32,670 nt of DNA from Bacteroidales bacterium (GCA_003157015.1 PMIJ01000118.1:1-32670); one strand, 5' to 3'. Numbered from the stretch's first letter, positions 7,888 through 17,842 are shown. The notes: a model not told the origin generated them from the letters alone. Program-made: numbers and translations.

Positions 7888-9528
7888 ATGTACAAAAAAT
7901 CTATTCTTGTTTGCGCATTTCTTTCACTTTTCATTCATCTGTTTTCACAGGTGAAAGAAATCCTTATCTATCATCCTATTCAAACTGATAAAAGCGGGAA
8001 AATTATTTCCTGGTACAGTGAAGATCCAGGCAAGTCCTATAACCACGTGATTAATCTTGTCTGGAATTTCTGGGATTACATGCGTAAGGATATGAATGGA
8101 TTGCCTTATTACATGAATCATCAGGTATGGAATCCAAACTTTAATGATCCCCGTGGTATTGGTGGTGACCAGTTTGCAATGGCTCTTTCCTCCTGGACCA
8201 TGTTATATCCTTATACAGGGAATGAGAGGATCAAAGCGAATATGAGTTTTATTGCGGATTATTATCTTACACATGGATTGTCACCTGCAGATTCCAGATG
8301 GCCAAATATTCCTTTTCCTTACAACACTTTTATCTATTCAGGATATTATGATGGAGATATGCGTAATGGCAAAGATATAGCTCAACCCGATAAGGCCGGA
8401 TCCTTTGGTCTAGAACTTATACATCTTTATAAAATAAGTTTGGGTTACAGTGTTAGAGAGAATAAGCTTTACCTGGATGCGGCTGTCAAAATAGCCAACA
8501 CACTTGCAGACCACATGAAAGAAGGTAATCTCAATTATTCGCCTCTGCCTTACAAAGTGAATGTCTTTACCGGGGAAACAGTTTTACTGCGTTTTCATGA
8601 TTTTACCGGTACATGGATTGATAGTGCAGGCTATACAAGCAACTGGGCACCGACAATGCAGCTGTTTCTTGATCTGATAGACCTGAAAGCCGGCAAGACG
8701 GATAATTACAGGACTGGATTTAATACTCTGGTTAGCTGGATGAAAACCTATCCACTTAAAGAAAATAAATGGGGCCCGTTTTTTGAAGATGTTGACTGGT
8801 GGAGTGAAACCCAGATCAATGCTATGACATTTGCACGATTTATTATGAAACACACGGAATACTTCCCGGATTGGAAAAATGAAGTGCGAGGAATTATTTC
8901 ATGGGTGCACAAAAACTTTGCCAATGAAAAGTGGGGTAAATATGGGGTTACAGTTACCAATGAACAAACAGTATATCAACAACCGGGCAATAGCCATTCT
9001 GCCAGGCAAGCTGCAGATGAATTGTTATATTTTAGCTTAACCGGAGACAGCAGTATGTATGAAAATGATGTACGCGAGCTAAATTGGGCTACTTATATGG
9101 TAGATTTTGACGGAAGGAACAGATACCCTGGTGATGAACCATGGTTGACCGATGGATATGGCGATTACGTCAGACATTACCTCAGGGCAATGGATGCAAT
9201 ACCTGCATTGACGCCTCCTGATGAAGATCACATATTATCTTCCACATCGGTAATCCAGCAGGCAGATTATGAGGGACATTTGAAAAAATTCTATGGGCTC
9301 AACTTTGAAAAAGTGGATAGTGCAAAAGTGCGCTTATTTTACAGAACATTTGATTCCTTGGGCATTGAAAAAATAAAGCTGAGAAAAAAGCCTTCAGCCG
9401 TGCTGATAGGGTATGAGTCAATGATTGAAAAGAATATTGGCGAGGGATACGAGTGGAAACCTATGAAGAGTGGTGGTTTGCTTACTATAAGACGGGAGAA
9501 GGGGAATAAGGTTATTCTATTGAAATAA
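7888..9528 (+). CDS. Secreted protein of unknown function, probable alpha-helical toroid (glycosidase/lyase-like)
   Basis: A 546-residue protein with a clear signal peptide (MYKKSILVCAFLSLFIHLFS, cleaved before or after Q21). The body is rich in aromatic residues and Trp-containing helices (VINLVWNFWDYMRKD, WTMLYPYTGNERIKANMSF, KLYLDAAVKIANTLADHM, WATYMVDFDGRN). This pattern resembles the (alpha/alpha)6 barrels of six-hairpin glycosidases and some polysaccharide lyases, but I cannot name a family. The last 90 residues (KVRLFYRTFDSLGIEKIKL and beyond) look like a beta-strand accessory domain. It follows an AT-rich leader with a possible TAACTTTA -7 element at 7858. A 75-bp fragment at 29863-29937 encodes 25 residues of a close relative, so this family had at least one further copy here. 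Confidence 0.75.
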   Translation: MYKKSILVCAFLSLFIHLFSQVKEILIYHPIQTDKSGKIISWYSEDPGKSYNHVINLVWNFWDYMRKDMNGLPYYMNHQVWNPNFNDPRGIGGDQFAMALSSWTMLYPYTGNERIKANMSFIADYYLTHGLSPADSRWPNIPFPYNTFIYSGYYDGDMRNGKDIAQPDKAGSFGLELIHLYKISLGYSVRENKLYLDAAVKIANTLADHMKEGNLNYSPLPYKVNVFTGETVLLRFHDFTGTWIDSAGYTSNWAPTMQLFLDLIDLKAGKTDNYRTGFNTLVSWMKTYPLKENKWGPFFEDVDWWSETQINAMTFARFIMKHTEYFPDWKNEVRGIISWVHKNFANEKWGKYGVTVTNEQTVYQQPGNSHSARQAADELLYFSLTGDSSMYENDVRELNWATYMVDFDGRNRYPGDEPWLTDGYGDYVRHYLRAMDAIPALTPPDEDHILSSTSVIQQADYEGHLKKFYGLNFEKVDSAKVRLFYRTFDSLGIEKIKLRKKPSAVLIGYESMIEKNIGEGYEWKPMKSGGLLTIRREKGNKVILLK

Positions 9529-9531
9529 TAT

Positions 9532-9780
9532 TTATTGATATAGTACTTTCAAAAGGTCTTGAATTCTTAGCTCAACAGGCTGCCGTGAATCTTCATAGAT
9601 ATCAAGCTTCCCATTTTTATTCAAATCTCTGAATGAATAACGATGAATAGTTTTAATCAACCCTGATTCAGATCATACGGGAGACGGTAATTTGTTTTCC
9701 GGCGATTTATTGCAGGAAGAAATCAATAAAGCAAATGCTGTAAGGTTAGCAAGACCAATAATAAGTTTTCTGGTTGACAA
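9532..9780 (-). pseudogene. Remnant of a GH3 beta-glucosidase-like lipoprotein gene (N-terminus only)
   Basis: Reading 9780 to 9532 on the minus strand gives a lipoprotein leader (IIGLANLTAFALLISSC) and a spacer. An in-frame TGA at 9673-9675 follows, then RYSFRDLNKNGKLDIYEDS and RIQDLLKVLYQ before a TAA. The sequence DLNKNGKLDxYEDxxxPxxxRxxDLL is the usual start of Bacteroidota GH3 beta-glucosidase/xylosidase proteins, just before their TLEEK motif. No ATG precedes the leader; TTG at 9780 is the best start. The rest of the roughly 750-residue enzyme is missing. This is a gene stump with a nonsense codon and a lost 3' part, and it lies head-on against the end of the upstream plus-strand gene. 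Confidence 0.6.
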
Positions 9781-9812
9781 AGCAGAATATTTTAAGGTTG
9801 AAAAATAACAGG

Positions 9813-10199
9813 CTAATTTTCTTTTGTCCCTTTTATGTCGAACATGTCCATCATGTTTCCGGTTACGTTTTTGTCGTCTTTTATCTTTAACAACAGTGAA
9901 ATATCCATTCCCTGCGCACTGAACGTAGCTTTAAATGTACTGTCGGCAACCTCAATATTAGCCAGGTCCAGAGGAGGAACTGTCTTGGCGGAATCTGCCA
10001 GATTGCCGATTAACTTATCATCTTTTTTTTCAATATTGATAGTCATCTTAGTATCACCATCAGGCAGACCATATACCATTAAGTTCCATTTCCCTATAAA
10101 ATATTTTTCTCCGGTATTTTTAACCTGAGCATTTATTGAACCGGTTTTAACAATAAAGGCAATTATAATCGTTGAAAGGATGAATAATGCTTTTTTCAT
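9813..10199 (-). CDS. Small secreted protein, unknown function
   Basis: A 128-residue protein with a signal peptide (MKKALFILSTIIIAFIVK..., cleavage near INAQ at 22-25). The mature part (FIGKWNLMVYGLPDGDTKM, IEKKDDKLIGNLAD, FKATFSAQGMDISLLLKI, NVTGNMMDMFDIKGT) alternates short strands in a GxW...KxxGxx pattern. That suggests a small lipocalin-like or streptavidin-like beta-barrel in the periplasm. Such GKW-type domains occur widely in Bacteroidota, often beside amidohydrolases or sugar genes. No ligand or enzyme residues stand out. It is transcribed on its own, divergent from the Nudix regulator 149 bp away. Confidence 0.75.
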   Translation of the reverse strand: MKKALFILSTIIIAFIVKTGSINAQVKNTGEKYFIGKWNLMVYGLPDGDTKMTINIEKKDDKLIGNLADSAKTVPPLDLANIEVADSTFKATFSAQGMDISLLLKIKDDKNVTGNMMDMFDIKGTKEN

Positions 10200-10348
10200 A
10201 GATTTTAAAGATTAGTCTTTTAACGTTAAGTTATTTATTTAGGCAGGAATCATCATTTCAGACTCCGGATGTAAATTTATTCATGCAAAATTAATATTTT
10301 CTTTTGTATTCCGTAAAAAATACGTAATATTATATTTTAATTATTTTT

Positions 10349-11128
10349 ATGCTGGATCTGGAAATTCTGCGTGATGAAATTTTGAATGGGCATATTCATT
10401 ATCTGAGGAATGTATCTATTGATAATGTAATTTTTGGTTATCACAAAAAGGAATTGAAGGTTTTGTTGCAACGGCCCCAGGGATTAAGTAAATGGACTGT
10501 CAGCGGGGGTTATATAAAAAGGACTGAGACAATTGAAGAAGCTGCATCACGTATTGCCATGGAAAGAACAGGGCTGAAAGATTTATATCTCAATCAGTTT
10601 AAAGTATTCGGGAACCCGGATAGAACCAATGACGCTTCAATCCCGATAAAATTGACAGGTGAACTTGTCAATGTTAAAATTGACAAAGGAAACTGGATGC
10701 TTGATTATTTTGTAACGCTTGGATTTTATACTCTTACTGAATTTGATCTTGTAAGGCCATGCGGGGAATTCTATACTGAAGAATGTCAGTGGTGGGATAT
10801 TCATAATCTTCCTTCTTTGATGTTTGATCATCAGCTGATAATTGAAGAGGCTTTGAAAGCTTTGCGGCTTCACATTTATAATTACCCTATCGGATATGAG
10901 CTGCTTCCTTCAAAATTTACACTTCCTGAAATAACATCGTTGTACGAAACTATACTAGGGAAAAAACTGGATGACAGAAATTTCTCAAAGAAGCTGTTAG
11001 CTACAGGGATAATTATGAAATTAATTGAAAGAAAATATATAGGTCCGCACCGGTCTCCCTTTCTGTATGTATTTAACAAAATAAACTATGAAGAAGCTTT
11101 GAAGAACAGGATGGTATTAGCTATCTGA
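10349..11128 (+). CDS. Nudix-fold transcriptional regulator (NrtR/AraR-like)
   Basis: A 259-residue protein with an N-terminal Nudix domain (VDNVIFGYHKKELKVLLQRP-like start, WTVSGGYIKRTETIEEAA at 49-66) and a C-terminal winged-helix part (LPEITSLYETILGKKLDDRN, FSKKLLATGIIMKL, RSPFLYVFN), the architecture of NrtR and the Bacteroidota AraR group. The Nudix box is degenerate: R68-I69 replaces the catalytic R-E and E72-R73 replaces E-E. It is thus probably a ligand sensor, not a hydrolase. In this family the ligand is a sugar, sugar-phosphate or ADP-ribose-type compound. The next gene is a sugar-isomerase-like protein, which fits a sugar regulon. Its own operator was not identified with confidence. 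Confidence 0.85.
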   Translation: MLDLEILRDEILNGHIHYLRNVSIDNVIFGYHKKELKVLLQRPQGLSKWTVSGGYIKRTETIEEAASRIAMERTGLKDLYLNQFKVFGNPDRTNDASIPIKLTGELVNVKIDKGNWMLDYFVTLGFYTLTEFDLVRPCGEFYTEECQWWDIHNLPSLMFDHQLIIEEALKALRLHIYNYPIGYELLPSKFTLPEITSLYETILGKKLDDRNFSKKLLATGIIMKLIERKYIGPHRSPFLYVFNKINYEEALKNRMVLAI

Positions 11129-11263
11129 CCTGATGAAGATTATTACAGGTCACATAGATGACTGAGTTGGCAGTGAAGATTGATATATATTAGAATGGTC
11201 ATGAAGTTTGACCGCAGAAAATGATATATGCTTTTATTAAATTATCTATAAATTTTATTCATT

Positions 11264-12295
11264 ATGAAAAACTTTTTATGTTTATGTGTGGTGACAGCTA
11301 TGACATTGTTTGTAACATCTTCGTCACTTTCGGGAGCTAACGCTCCAAAAAAGCACATGGGGATACAACTCTATTCTGTAAAAGGCTTTGAATCCGATAT
11401 TCCCGGTTCACTTAAAGCTCTTGCTGACGACGGTTATTCCGTGATAGAGATTGCCAATTACGATGCTAATACAGGTTTGGTAGCAGGTTACAAACCTGCC
11501 GAGTTTGCTGCCCTGGCTAAGAAATATGGCATGGAGGTTATTTCGAGCCATGCCCGTGCAAAATTTGATGTCAAAGATGAGGCAGGAACGCTGGCGGCAT
11601 GGGGTAAAGTATTTGACGATCATAAATTAATGGGCTGCAAATATGTTGTATTACCTATGAATATATGGGCAGGTACTGTCGAAGGACTTAAGGCAGAGTG
11701 CGACCTTATGAACAAAATCGGTGATGAAGCTAACAAAAGAGGAATCAAATTTGGTTATCATAATCACAATATCGAATTCGCTACTCTTGCTAATACAGGC
11801 GGGTTATATGAAGATTTCCTTATAGCCAATACCAATCCTGACAAAGTATTCTTTGAAATGGATGTCTATTGGATTAGTGTAGGCGGTCAGGATCCTGTAG
11901 CTTATCTGAAAAAATATCCAACCCGTTTCAAATTGTTGCATATCAAAGACGAATATGTGGTTGGTGCAACCGGAAAAATCAACTATAAGGCTATTTTCAA
12001 TCAGTTCTACAAAAACGGTTATCAGGACTGGTTCGTTGAACTGGAAGATAAAATGACCAAAGAACAAAGAGTACAATCAATGGCAATGATGGAGAATATG
12101 AAAAAGATTCAGGCTCAGGGGGGAAGTATGAAGGACGTAATGGATCAGCTGGCAAAAAATCAACCAAAGGGTGATAAAGGTGCTGCTCCCTCCGGATCAC
12201 AGGATCCAAAAGCAGTAGCAGAACAGCTTAAAATATCCCTTGAAGGTATTAAAGAAAGTGCCGATTATCTTTTGAAATCAGATTTTGTTAAATAA
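11264..12295 (+). CDS. Secreted sugar phosphate isomerase/epimerase-like TIM-barrel protein
   Basis: A 343-residue protein with a signal peptide (cleavage near SGANA, 23-27) and an AP-endonuclease-2/xylose-isomerase-like barrel (PF01261). Metal and substrate residues are visible: E62 (VIEIANY), H96 (SSHAR), H166/H168/E171 (YHNHNIEF), E198/D200 (FFEMDVYW), H226 and K228 (LLHIKDE) and E259 (FVELED). Family members isomerise or epimerise free or modified sugars; this one is exported, like many Bacteroidota paralogues near GH genes. Oddly, about 55 residues rich in Met, Gln, Lys and Gly (roughly 263-318) are inserted before the last helix (LEGIKESADYLLKS). A 12-residue stretch similar to KYVVLPMNIWAG is found again in the gene scrap at 29.8 kb. 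Confidence 0.85.
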   Translation: MKNFLCLCVVTAMTLFVTSSSLSGANAPKKHMGIQLYSVKGFESDIPGSLKALADDGYSVIEIANYDANTGLVAGYKPAEFAALAKKYGMEVISSHARAKFDVKDEAGTLAAWGKVFDDHKLMGCKYVVLPMNIWAGTVEGLKAECDLMNKIGDEANKRGIKFGYHNHNIEFATLANTGGLYEDFLIANTNPDKVFFEMDVYWISVGGQDPVAYLKKYPTRFKLLHIKDEYVVGATGKINYKAIFNQFYKNGYQDWFVELEDKMTKEQRVQSMAMMENMKKIQAQGGSMKDVMDQLAKNQPKGDKGAAPSGSQDPKAVAEQLKISLEGIKESADYLLKSDFVK

Positions 12296-12320
12296 GGTGA
12301 CAAAACTCCATTCATGTAGT

Positions 12321-12472
12321 TGTCTCAAAAGGTATTTATCGGCTTGTTTTTCCTTAGTGTTACTTTTTTAATCTCTTTGTGAATTTTTGTGGTTCAATAA
12401 TTTAGCATTTGCCCAAAACGTACACAATCCCGTGTATGCGGGATCACGAAGGTCACAAAGATTTTTGAGGCA
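12321..12472. mobile_element. MITE-like element or IS remnant with terminal inverted repeats
   Basis: TGTCTCAAAA at 12321-12330 is matched by the inverted TTTTGAGGCA at 12463-12472 (9 of 10 paired), giving a 152-bp non-coding unit. Inside, 12352-12395 (ccttagtgttac...tttgtggttc) and 12441-12467 form a second imperfect inverted repeat, and ATCCCG/CGGGAT makes a hairpin at about 12428-12445. TGTCTCAAAA-type ends are common for IS elements of Bacteroidota. No transposase frame or clear target duplication is seen. Confidence 0.4.
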
Positions 12473-12530
12473 GCCTCATTTGTTTTATGACTAATGAGGC
12501 CGCTTTAAATAAAAGATTAAGCAGTACTGA

Positions 12531-12920
12531 TTACCATTCCGGTTTTATATCGGAACGAATGCCGTCGTCCCGTGTAGCCTGGACAAGCGATCCCTCATCC
12601 ACCTGGATGCAGAAATATGACAGTGATACATTATCATCAGCTTTAAGGCACCGTACCGTGGCAGGAGAAACCCTGACTGCACTTCCCTCTTTGACATGAA
12701 CGATTTCTCCGTCGAGCCAGAATAATCCTTTCCCTGCCGTGAACAAGTATATTTCCTCATTCCTTTTGTGTGCATGGGCAAAGGGGCTGGATTTTCCGGC
12801 TGGCATGCGATTGGCTGAGATCTCCGCACCGGTGAGTGACAGAGTGTCTTTCAGCATCACTCTGCTGATACTTTCCGTTAGACCGAGTTCTGTTACACTG
12901 TATTTCTTTTGTTGTTCCAT
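12531..12920 (-). CDS. Cupin-domain protein
   Basis: A 129-residue single-domain cupin (PF07883-like). Cupin motif 1 is clear: SSPFAHAHKRNEEIYLFTAGKG, with H48 and H50 and a Glu pair at 54-55 as metal ligands. In motif 2 (VRVSPATVRCLKADDN) the usual His is replaced by Arg in the xPxxxHxxxN pattern, so metal binding may be weakened or lost. There is no signal peptide, so it is cytoplasmic. It starts 28 bp after the stop of the PQQ-propeller gene and is probably co-transcribed with it. Small cupins of this kind serve as isomerases, dioxygenases or sugar-binding proteins; no activity can be chosen here. Confidence 0.85.
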   Translation of the reverse strand: MEQQKKYSVTELGLTESISRVMLKDTLSLTGAEISANRMPAGKSSPFAHAHKRNEEIYLFTAGKGLFWLDGEIVHVKEGSAVRVSPATVRCLKADDNVSLSYFCIQVDEGSLVQATRDDGIRSDIKPEW

Positions 12921-12948
12921 TTTGTACGGTTAATTGGTTAATATATAA

Positions 12949-14253
12949 TCACTTATCAGCTTTTACACAGATTAACCGGCTTTGATCGCGGATCAGAAGC
13001 TTGCCGTCTGCAAGTGCCAGCGGTGCCCAGTTTTGATTTGATGATCCTTTAAAACCAGGTTCTGGTTTGAGCAAATCTGATGTTGCAATCGGCTTAAAGG
13101 CTGAAGGATCAGGTTCAATAAGATAAAGCTTACTTCCGCCATCGGTACTGAGCAATAAACCGTCGGCTAAAATGATGCCCCCTTTATCAAATAAAGGAGA
13201 CCTCCCGGTTTTCCATTTAATTTTGCCGTCCATACTCATGCAAACCAGACCGTCTTTTCTTTCGTTTGTCGAATATTGAGCATAAAAATAGCCGTTTACC
13301 AGAACCGGAGGTTGCGTATGCGCTCCAAAATCAGGATTTTTATAAAGTTCTGTAACGCCATAGCTGCCATCAGCTTTCTTGGCAACTTTTATCATTGCTG
13401 CACCTGCCTGGTATCCACCTGTAATCAGCACTCTGCCTTCACCGGCATCAACCGCCCCGGGGACCGGAATTCCACATTGCCAGTTTGTATATTCCCAAAG
13501 TATTTTCCCGGTAAGCGGATCAATTCCAACGACTTTGCCACCGCTGACGCTTTCCCCGCGGCCAGCTGAAGCTGTAATCATAACAACATGACTCTCATTT
13601 CCAACTTTTACGATTGCCGGGCTTACATATCCGACTTCTCCAAGAGACGGTGTTGTCCATTTAACCTTACCAGTGAGTTTTTCATAAGCCACTACACCTG
13701 CCTTTGGCGCCTGCGAAGCCAGAATAAGCAAATCACCATAAACCAAAGGACACTGGGTAATTGCCCATCTTGGAATTTCACCGCCACCGAAATCGGTCCA
13801 CACGTTTTTGTTCCAAACTGGCTTGTGAGTGTTGATGTCAATGCAATAAAGGTTTCCGTAAGGACCGCAGGAATAGATCCGATTGCCGTCTATAGCAGGT
13901 ACGCTGCGTGAGCCTGGAAACATAACAGATCCGGGGGCATCATAACCAAAACTCCAGAGTTCTTTTCCATTTGAGAGGTCAAAACACCTCATTTTATCGC
14001 CAATCTTGTCATCCCTGTCAAGTATATAGACCTTACCGTCTTTGACCACGGGCCCACCGTAACCTATGCCAACATGAGTAGTCCATAGAACTTCGGGTCC
14101 CTGCTGAGGCCAGGAGCGTAATATATTTTTCTGGGCCGACGAACTATTTCCGTTGGGACCAAGATACTGGGGCCAGTCTTGTGCATAGGTATTCAATATG
14201 CAAACTGATAAGAAAATCACCAAAATTAACATCTTACTTTGTTTCATTTTCAT
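12949..14253 (-). CDS. Secreted PQQ-type beta-propeller protein
   Basis: A secreted WD/PQQ-like beta-propeller of about 434 residues. It has a signal peptide (MLILVIFLSVCILNTYAQ) followed by DWPQYLGPNGNSSS, the standard start of Bacteroidota/Planctomycete PQQ-binding-like proteins. Propeller blades repeat as GKVYILDRDD..., GKELWSFGYD, NLYCIDINTHKPVWNKNV, LTGKVKWTTP, LTGKILWEYTNW and DGKIKWKTG (BamB-like PF13360). The role may be structural binding or a dehydrogenase-like activity; catalytic residues are not evident. Starts are possible at 14265, 14253 and 14247. I prefer 14253 because AAGGTG precedes it. The cupin gene follows after 28 bp. Confidence 0.85.
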   Translation of the reverse strand: MKMKQSKMLILVIFLSVCILNTYAQDWPQYLGPNGNSSSAQKNILRSWPQQGPEVLWTTHVGIGYGGPVVKDGKVYILDRDDKIGDKMRCFDLSNGKELWSFGYDAPGSVMFPGSRSVPAIDGNRIYSCGPYGNLYCIDINTHKPVWNKNVWTDFGGGEIPRWAITQCPLVYGDLLILASQAPKAGVVAYEKLTGKVKWTTPSLGEVGYVSPAIVKVGNESHVVMITASAGRGESVSGGKVVGIDPLTGKILWEYTNWQCGIPVPGAVDAGEGRVLITGGYQAGAAMIKVAKKADGSYGVTELYKNPDFGAHTQPPVLVNGYFYAQYSTNERKDGLVCMSMDGKIKWKTGRSPLFDKGGIILADGLLLSTDGGSKLYLIEPDPSAFKPIATSDLLKPEPGFKGSSNQNWAPLALADGKLLIRDQSRLICVKADK

Positions 14254-14389
14254 TACACCTTTCATTTTTGTTAAGAAAACTATTATTCAAATCTTTAAGA
14301 TTCTAATGTAAAAACTATTATGCAATAGTTCGCCTGATCTGAAACACACCGGGTACAATTTTATTAATTTTTAACAAATTTTTTGTTAA

Positions 14390-15142
14390 TTACTCAGGTA
14401 TTACTTCATTTAAACATCTTAATGCATTTAAAGTTCTTGGGTATCCCACATAAGGTAATAATTGTGTCATAACGCTTAATAAAGTTTCTTTATCGTTACC
14501 AACATTCATATTACCCTGAATATGACCTTTTATCTGAGGTTCGGTTCCTCCTAAAGCAATAAGCATTGAAAGTGTAAGAAGCTCTCTTGTTTTGATATCA
14601 AGTCCTTTCCTGGTGTAGTAATCTCCAAAACAATTTGCAGATAAATATTTTTGGATATGAATCTGATTTGCAGGAGATTTCTCGTACATCTTATCTATCG
14701 TTTCTCCGAAAATTGATTTTTGGACTTCCAATCCTTTTTCATACCGTGTTTCCGGTGTGGTTGTGGATTGACCTTCCAGTGGTAGTGCAATCTCCCTTTC
14801 GGTAAAAATTTCATTGGTGAAATAGATAAAATCCACCACTTTAGCAATACCCACATAAGGAACAGCCTGGTACAAAATCTCTTTTACCTCAATAGGGGTA
14901 ACACCCACATTCAGCGCAGCATTAACCATCATTTTGAATTCGCCATGAGCCTGGCATGCTATGGTGGAACCTAAGATCATCATCACACGAATCCTGGTAT
15001 CAAGATTGCCATAGCTGATTACCTCATCGAAAGCAAAATTGTCAAACAATTCAATCAGTTCCGGATCGGTTTTCGTTGCTCGCGATTTGTAATCCGGCCA
15101 CAGTTCTTCATGATTTTTAAGTGCTGTTTCAGTTATACTCAT
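14390..15142 (-). CDS. Carboxymuconolactone decarboxylase-family protein, two CMD domains
   Basis: A 250-residue cytoplasmic protein with two AhpD/CMD-like helical domains (PF02627). The first, about residues 35-115, includes RIRVMMILGSTIACQAHGEF and VTPIEVKEILYQAVPYVG. The second, about 165-245, includes CFGDYYTRKGLDIKTRELLTL, GHIQGNMNVGNDKETLLSV and LLPYVGYPR. The first domain has C-x2-H in place of the CxxC of AhpD, so a peroxidase-type disulfide cycle is unlikely there. Related two-domain proteins sit beside aldo/keto reductases and flavodoxin-like proteins and are thought to act in redox or aromatic/quinone metabolism. The flavoprotein gene lies 171 bp upstream with an inverted repeat between, so co-transcription is uncertain. 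Confidence 0.87.
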   Translation of the reverse strand: MSITETALKNHEELWPDYKSRATKTDPELIELFDNFAFDEVISYGNLDTRIRVMMILGSTIACQAHGEFKMMVNAALNVGVTPIEVKEILYQAVPYVGIAKVVDFIYFTNEIFTEREIALPLEGQSTTTPETRYEKGLEVQKSIFGETIDKMYEKSPANQIHIQKYLSANCFGDYYTRKGLDIKTRELLTLSMLIALGGTEPQIKGHIQGNMNVGNDKETLLSVMTQLLPYVGYPRTLNALRCLNEVIPE

Positions 15143-15188
15143 TTATTGATCCTCCATGGTTTTAAAAATTGCTTATTCTCCTTTACGA

Positions 15189-15284
15189 CTCTGTGTAACT
15201 CTGTACTCCTCAGTGTAACTCTGTGTAACAAACAAGATAAGAACTTACACGGAGAACCACAGAGGATCACTGAGAGCCACAGAG
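15189..15284. repeat. Imperfect inverted repeat of the CTCTGTGTAACTCTGT type
   Basis: A 41-bp left arm (15189-15229, ctctgtgtaactctgtactc...) is imperfectly complementary to a 41-bp right arm (15244-15284, ...ccacagag), separated by 14 bp. Each arm is itself built from repeated CTCTGTGTAA-like units. Such CTCTGTG/CACAGAG units are a known style of dispersed non-coding repeat in many bacteria. Similar, more decayed words occur at 12352-12395 and at about 22631-22652 (ctctgcggcctttgcggtta). It lies between two same-strand genes. Confidence 0.6.
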
Positions 15285-15313
15285 ATCATCTGTTTTAACC
15301 GCTTATCAGTTTG

Positions 15314-15853
15314 TTATACCGACATTCCCGCCTTAAATGCTTCTTCCATTGCCGGTTTGCCTTTTATTTCTCCCTTATCCCAGGCTCCCGTACCATAGAT
15401 GACACCTTTTTCCTTTGCATCTTCAAGACAGTAGGTAAAACCCTTGAATTCTTCCAGAGTCCTTTCCATTGCCCGGTTGTTGGTATCTGCCGCTGTAACA
15501 ATGAAATAAAACTCCTTATTTTTGATTTCAGTATACCTGGCACAGGTTCTGTCAATCAATGTTTTCATCTGTGCGCACATAGTATAAAAGTATACGGGTG
15601 TTGCCATTACGATTACATCAGCTTCAACCATTTTATCCAAAACTTCTGCCATGTCGTCTTTCTGGGAACAGCTCTTCCCTCTGTCAATGCATGTTCCGCA
15701 TCCTGTGCAGTAATTGATCTTTTTATCTTTTAGAAATATTTTGTCTACATGGTGTCCGGCCTGCTGCACTCCATTAGTAAACTGGTCGCACAACAGATCG
15801 GAATTTCCTCCCCTGCGTGGGCTGGAGGATAGAACTAAAACCTTTTTCTTCAT
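15314..15853 (-). CDS. Iron-sulfur flavoprotein / NADPH-dependent FMN reductase-like
   Basis: A 179-residue flavodoxin-fold protein. SSSPRRGGNS (9-18) is the FMN-phosphate loop. C49-x2-C52-x2-C55-x6-C62 (YCTGCGTCIDRGKSC) is the compact cysteine motif of Isf-type iron-sulfur flavoproteins, which bind a [4Fe-4S] cluster. DVIVMATPVYFYTMCAQMKT at about 79-98 is the conserved flavin-side loop. It probably moves electrons from a cytoplasmic donor to a small organic or quinone acceptor. Its start is only 13 bp after the stop of the upstream aldo/keto reductase gene, so the two almost certainly form an operon. Confidence 0.9.
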   Translation of the reverse strand: MKKKVLVLSSSPRRGGNSDLLCDQFTNGVQQAGHHVDKIFLKDKKINYCTGCGTCIDRGKSCSQKDDMAEVLDKMVEADVIVMATPVYFYTMCAQMKTLIDRTCARYTEIKNKEFYFIVTAADTNNRAMERTLEEFKGFTYCLEDAKEKGVIYGTGAWDKGEIKGKPAMEEAFKAGMSV

Positions 15854-15866
15854 TTAATTTTAAAAA

Positions 15867-17842
<1,976 letters not shown>

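Noticed and set aside
10306..10323. GTATT...AATAC inverted repeat before the Nudix regulator, considered as its operator
   Set aside because: The arms are only 5 bp in a very AT-rich region; chance is likely.
11126..11152. TGACCTG/CAGGTCA hairpin overlapping the Nudix regulator stop codon
   Set aside because: No T-run and a 13-nt loop; possibly chance.
14371..14389. Perfect 8-bp hairpin TTAACAAA/TTTGTTAA directly after the CMD-family gene stop, considered as a terminator
   Set aside because: It is entirely AT-rich except for one pair and no T-run follows on the minus strand, so it is too weak to call.
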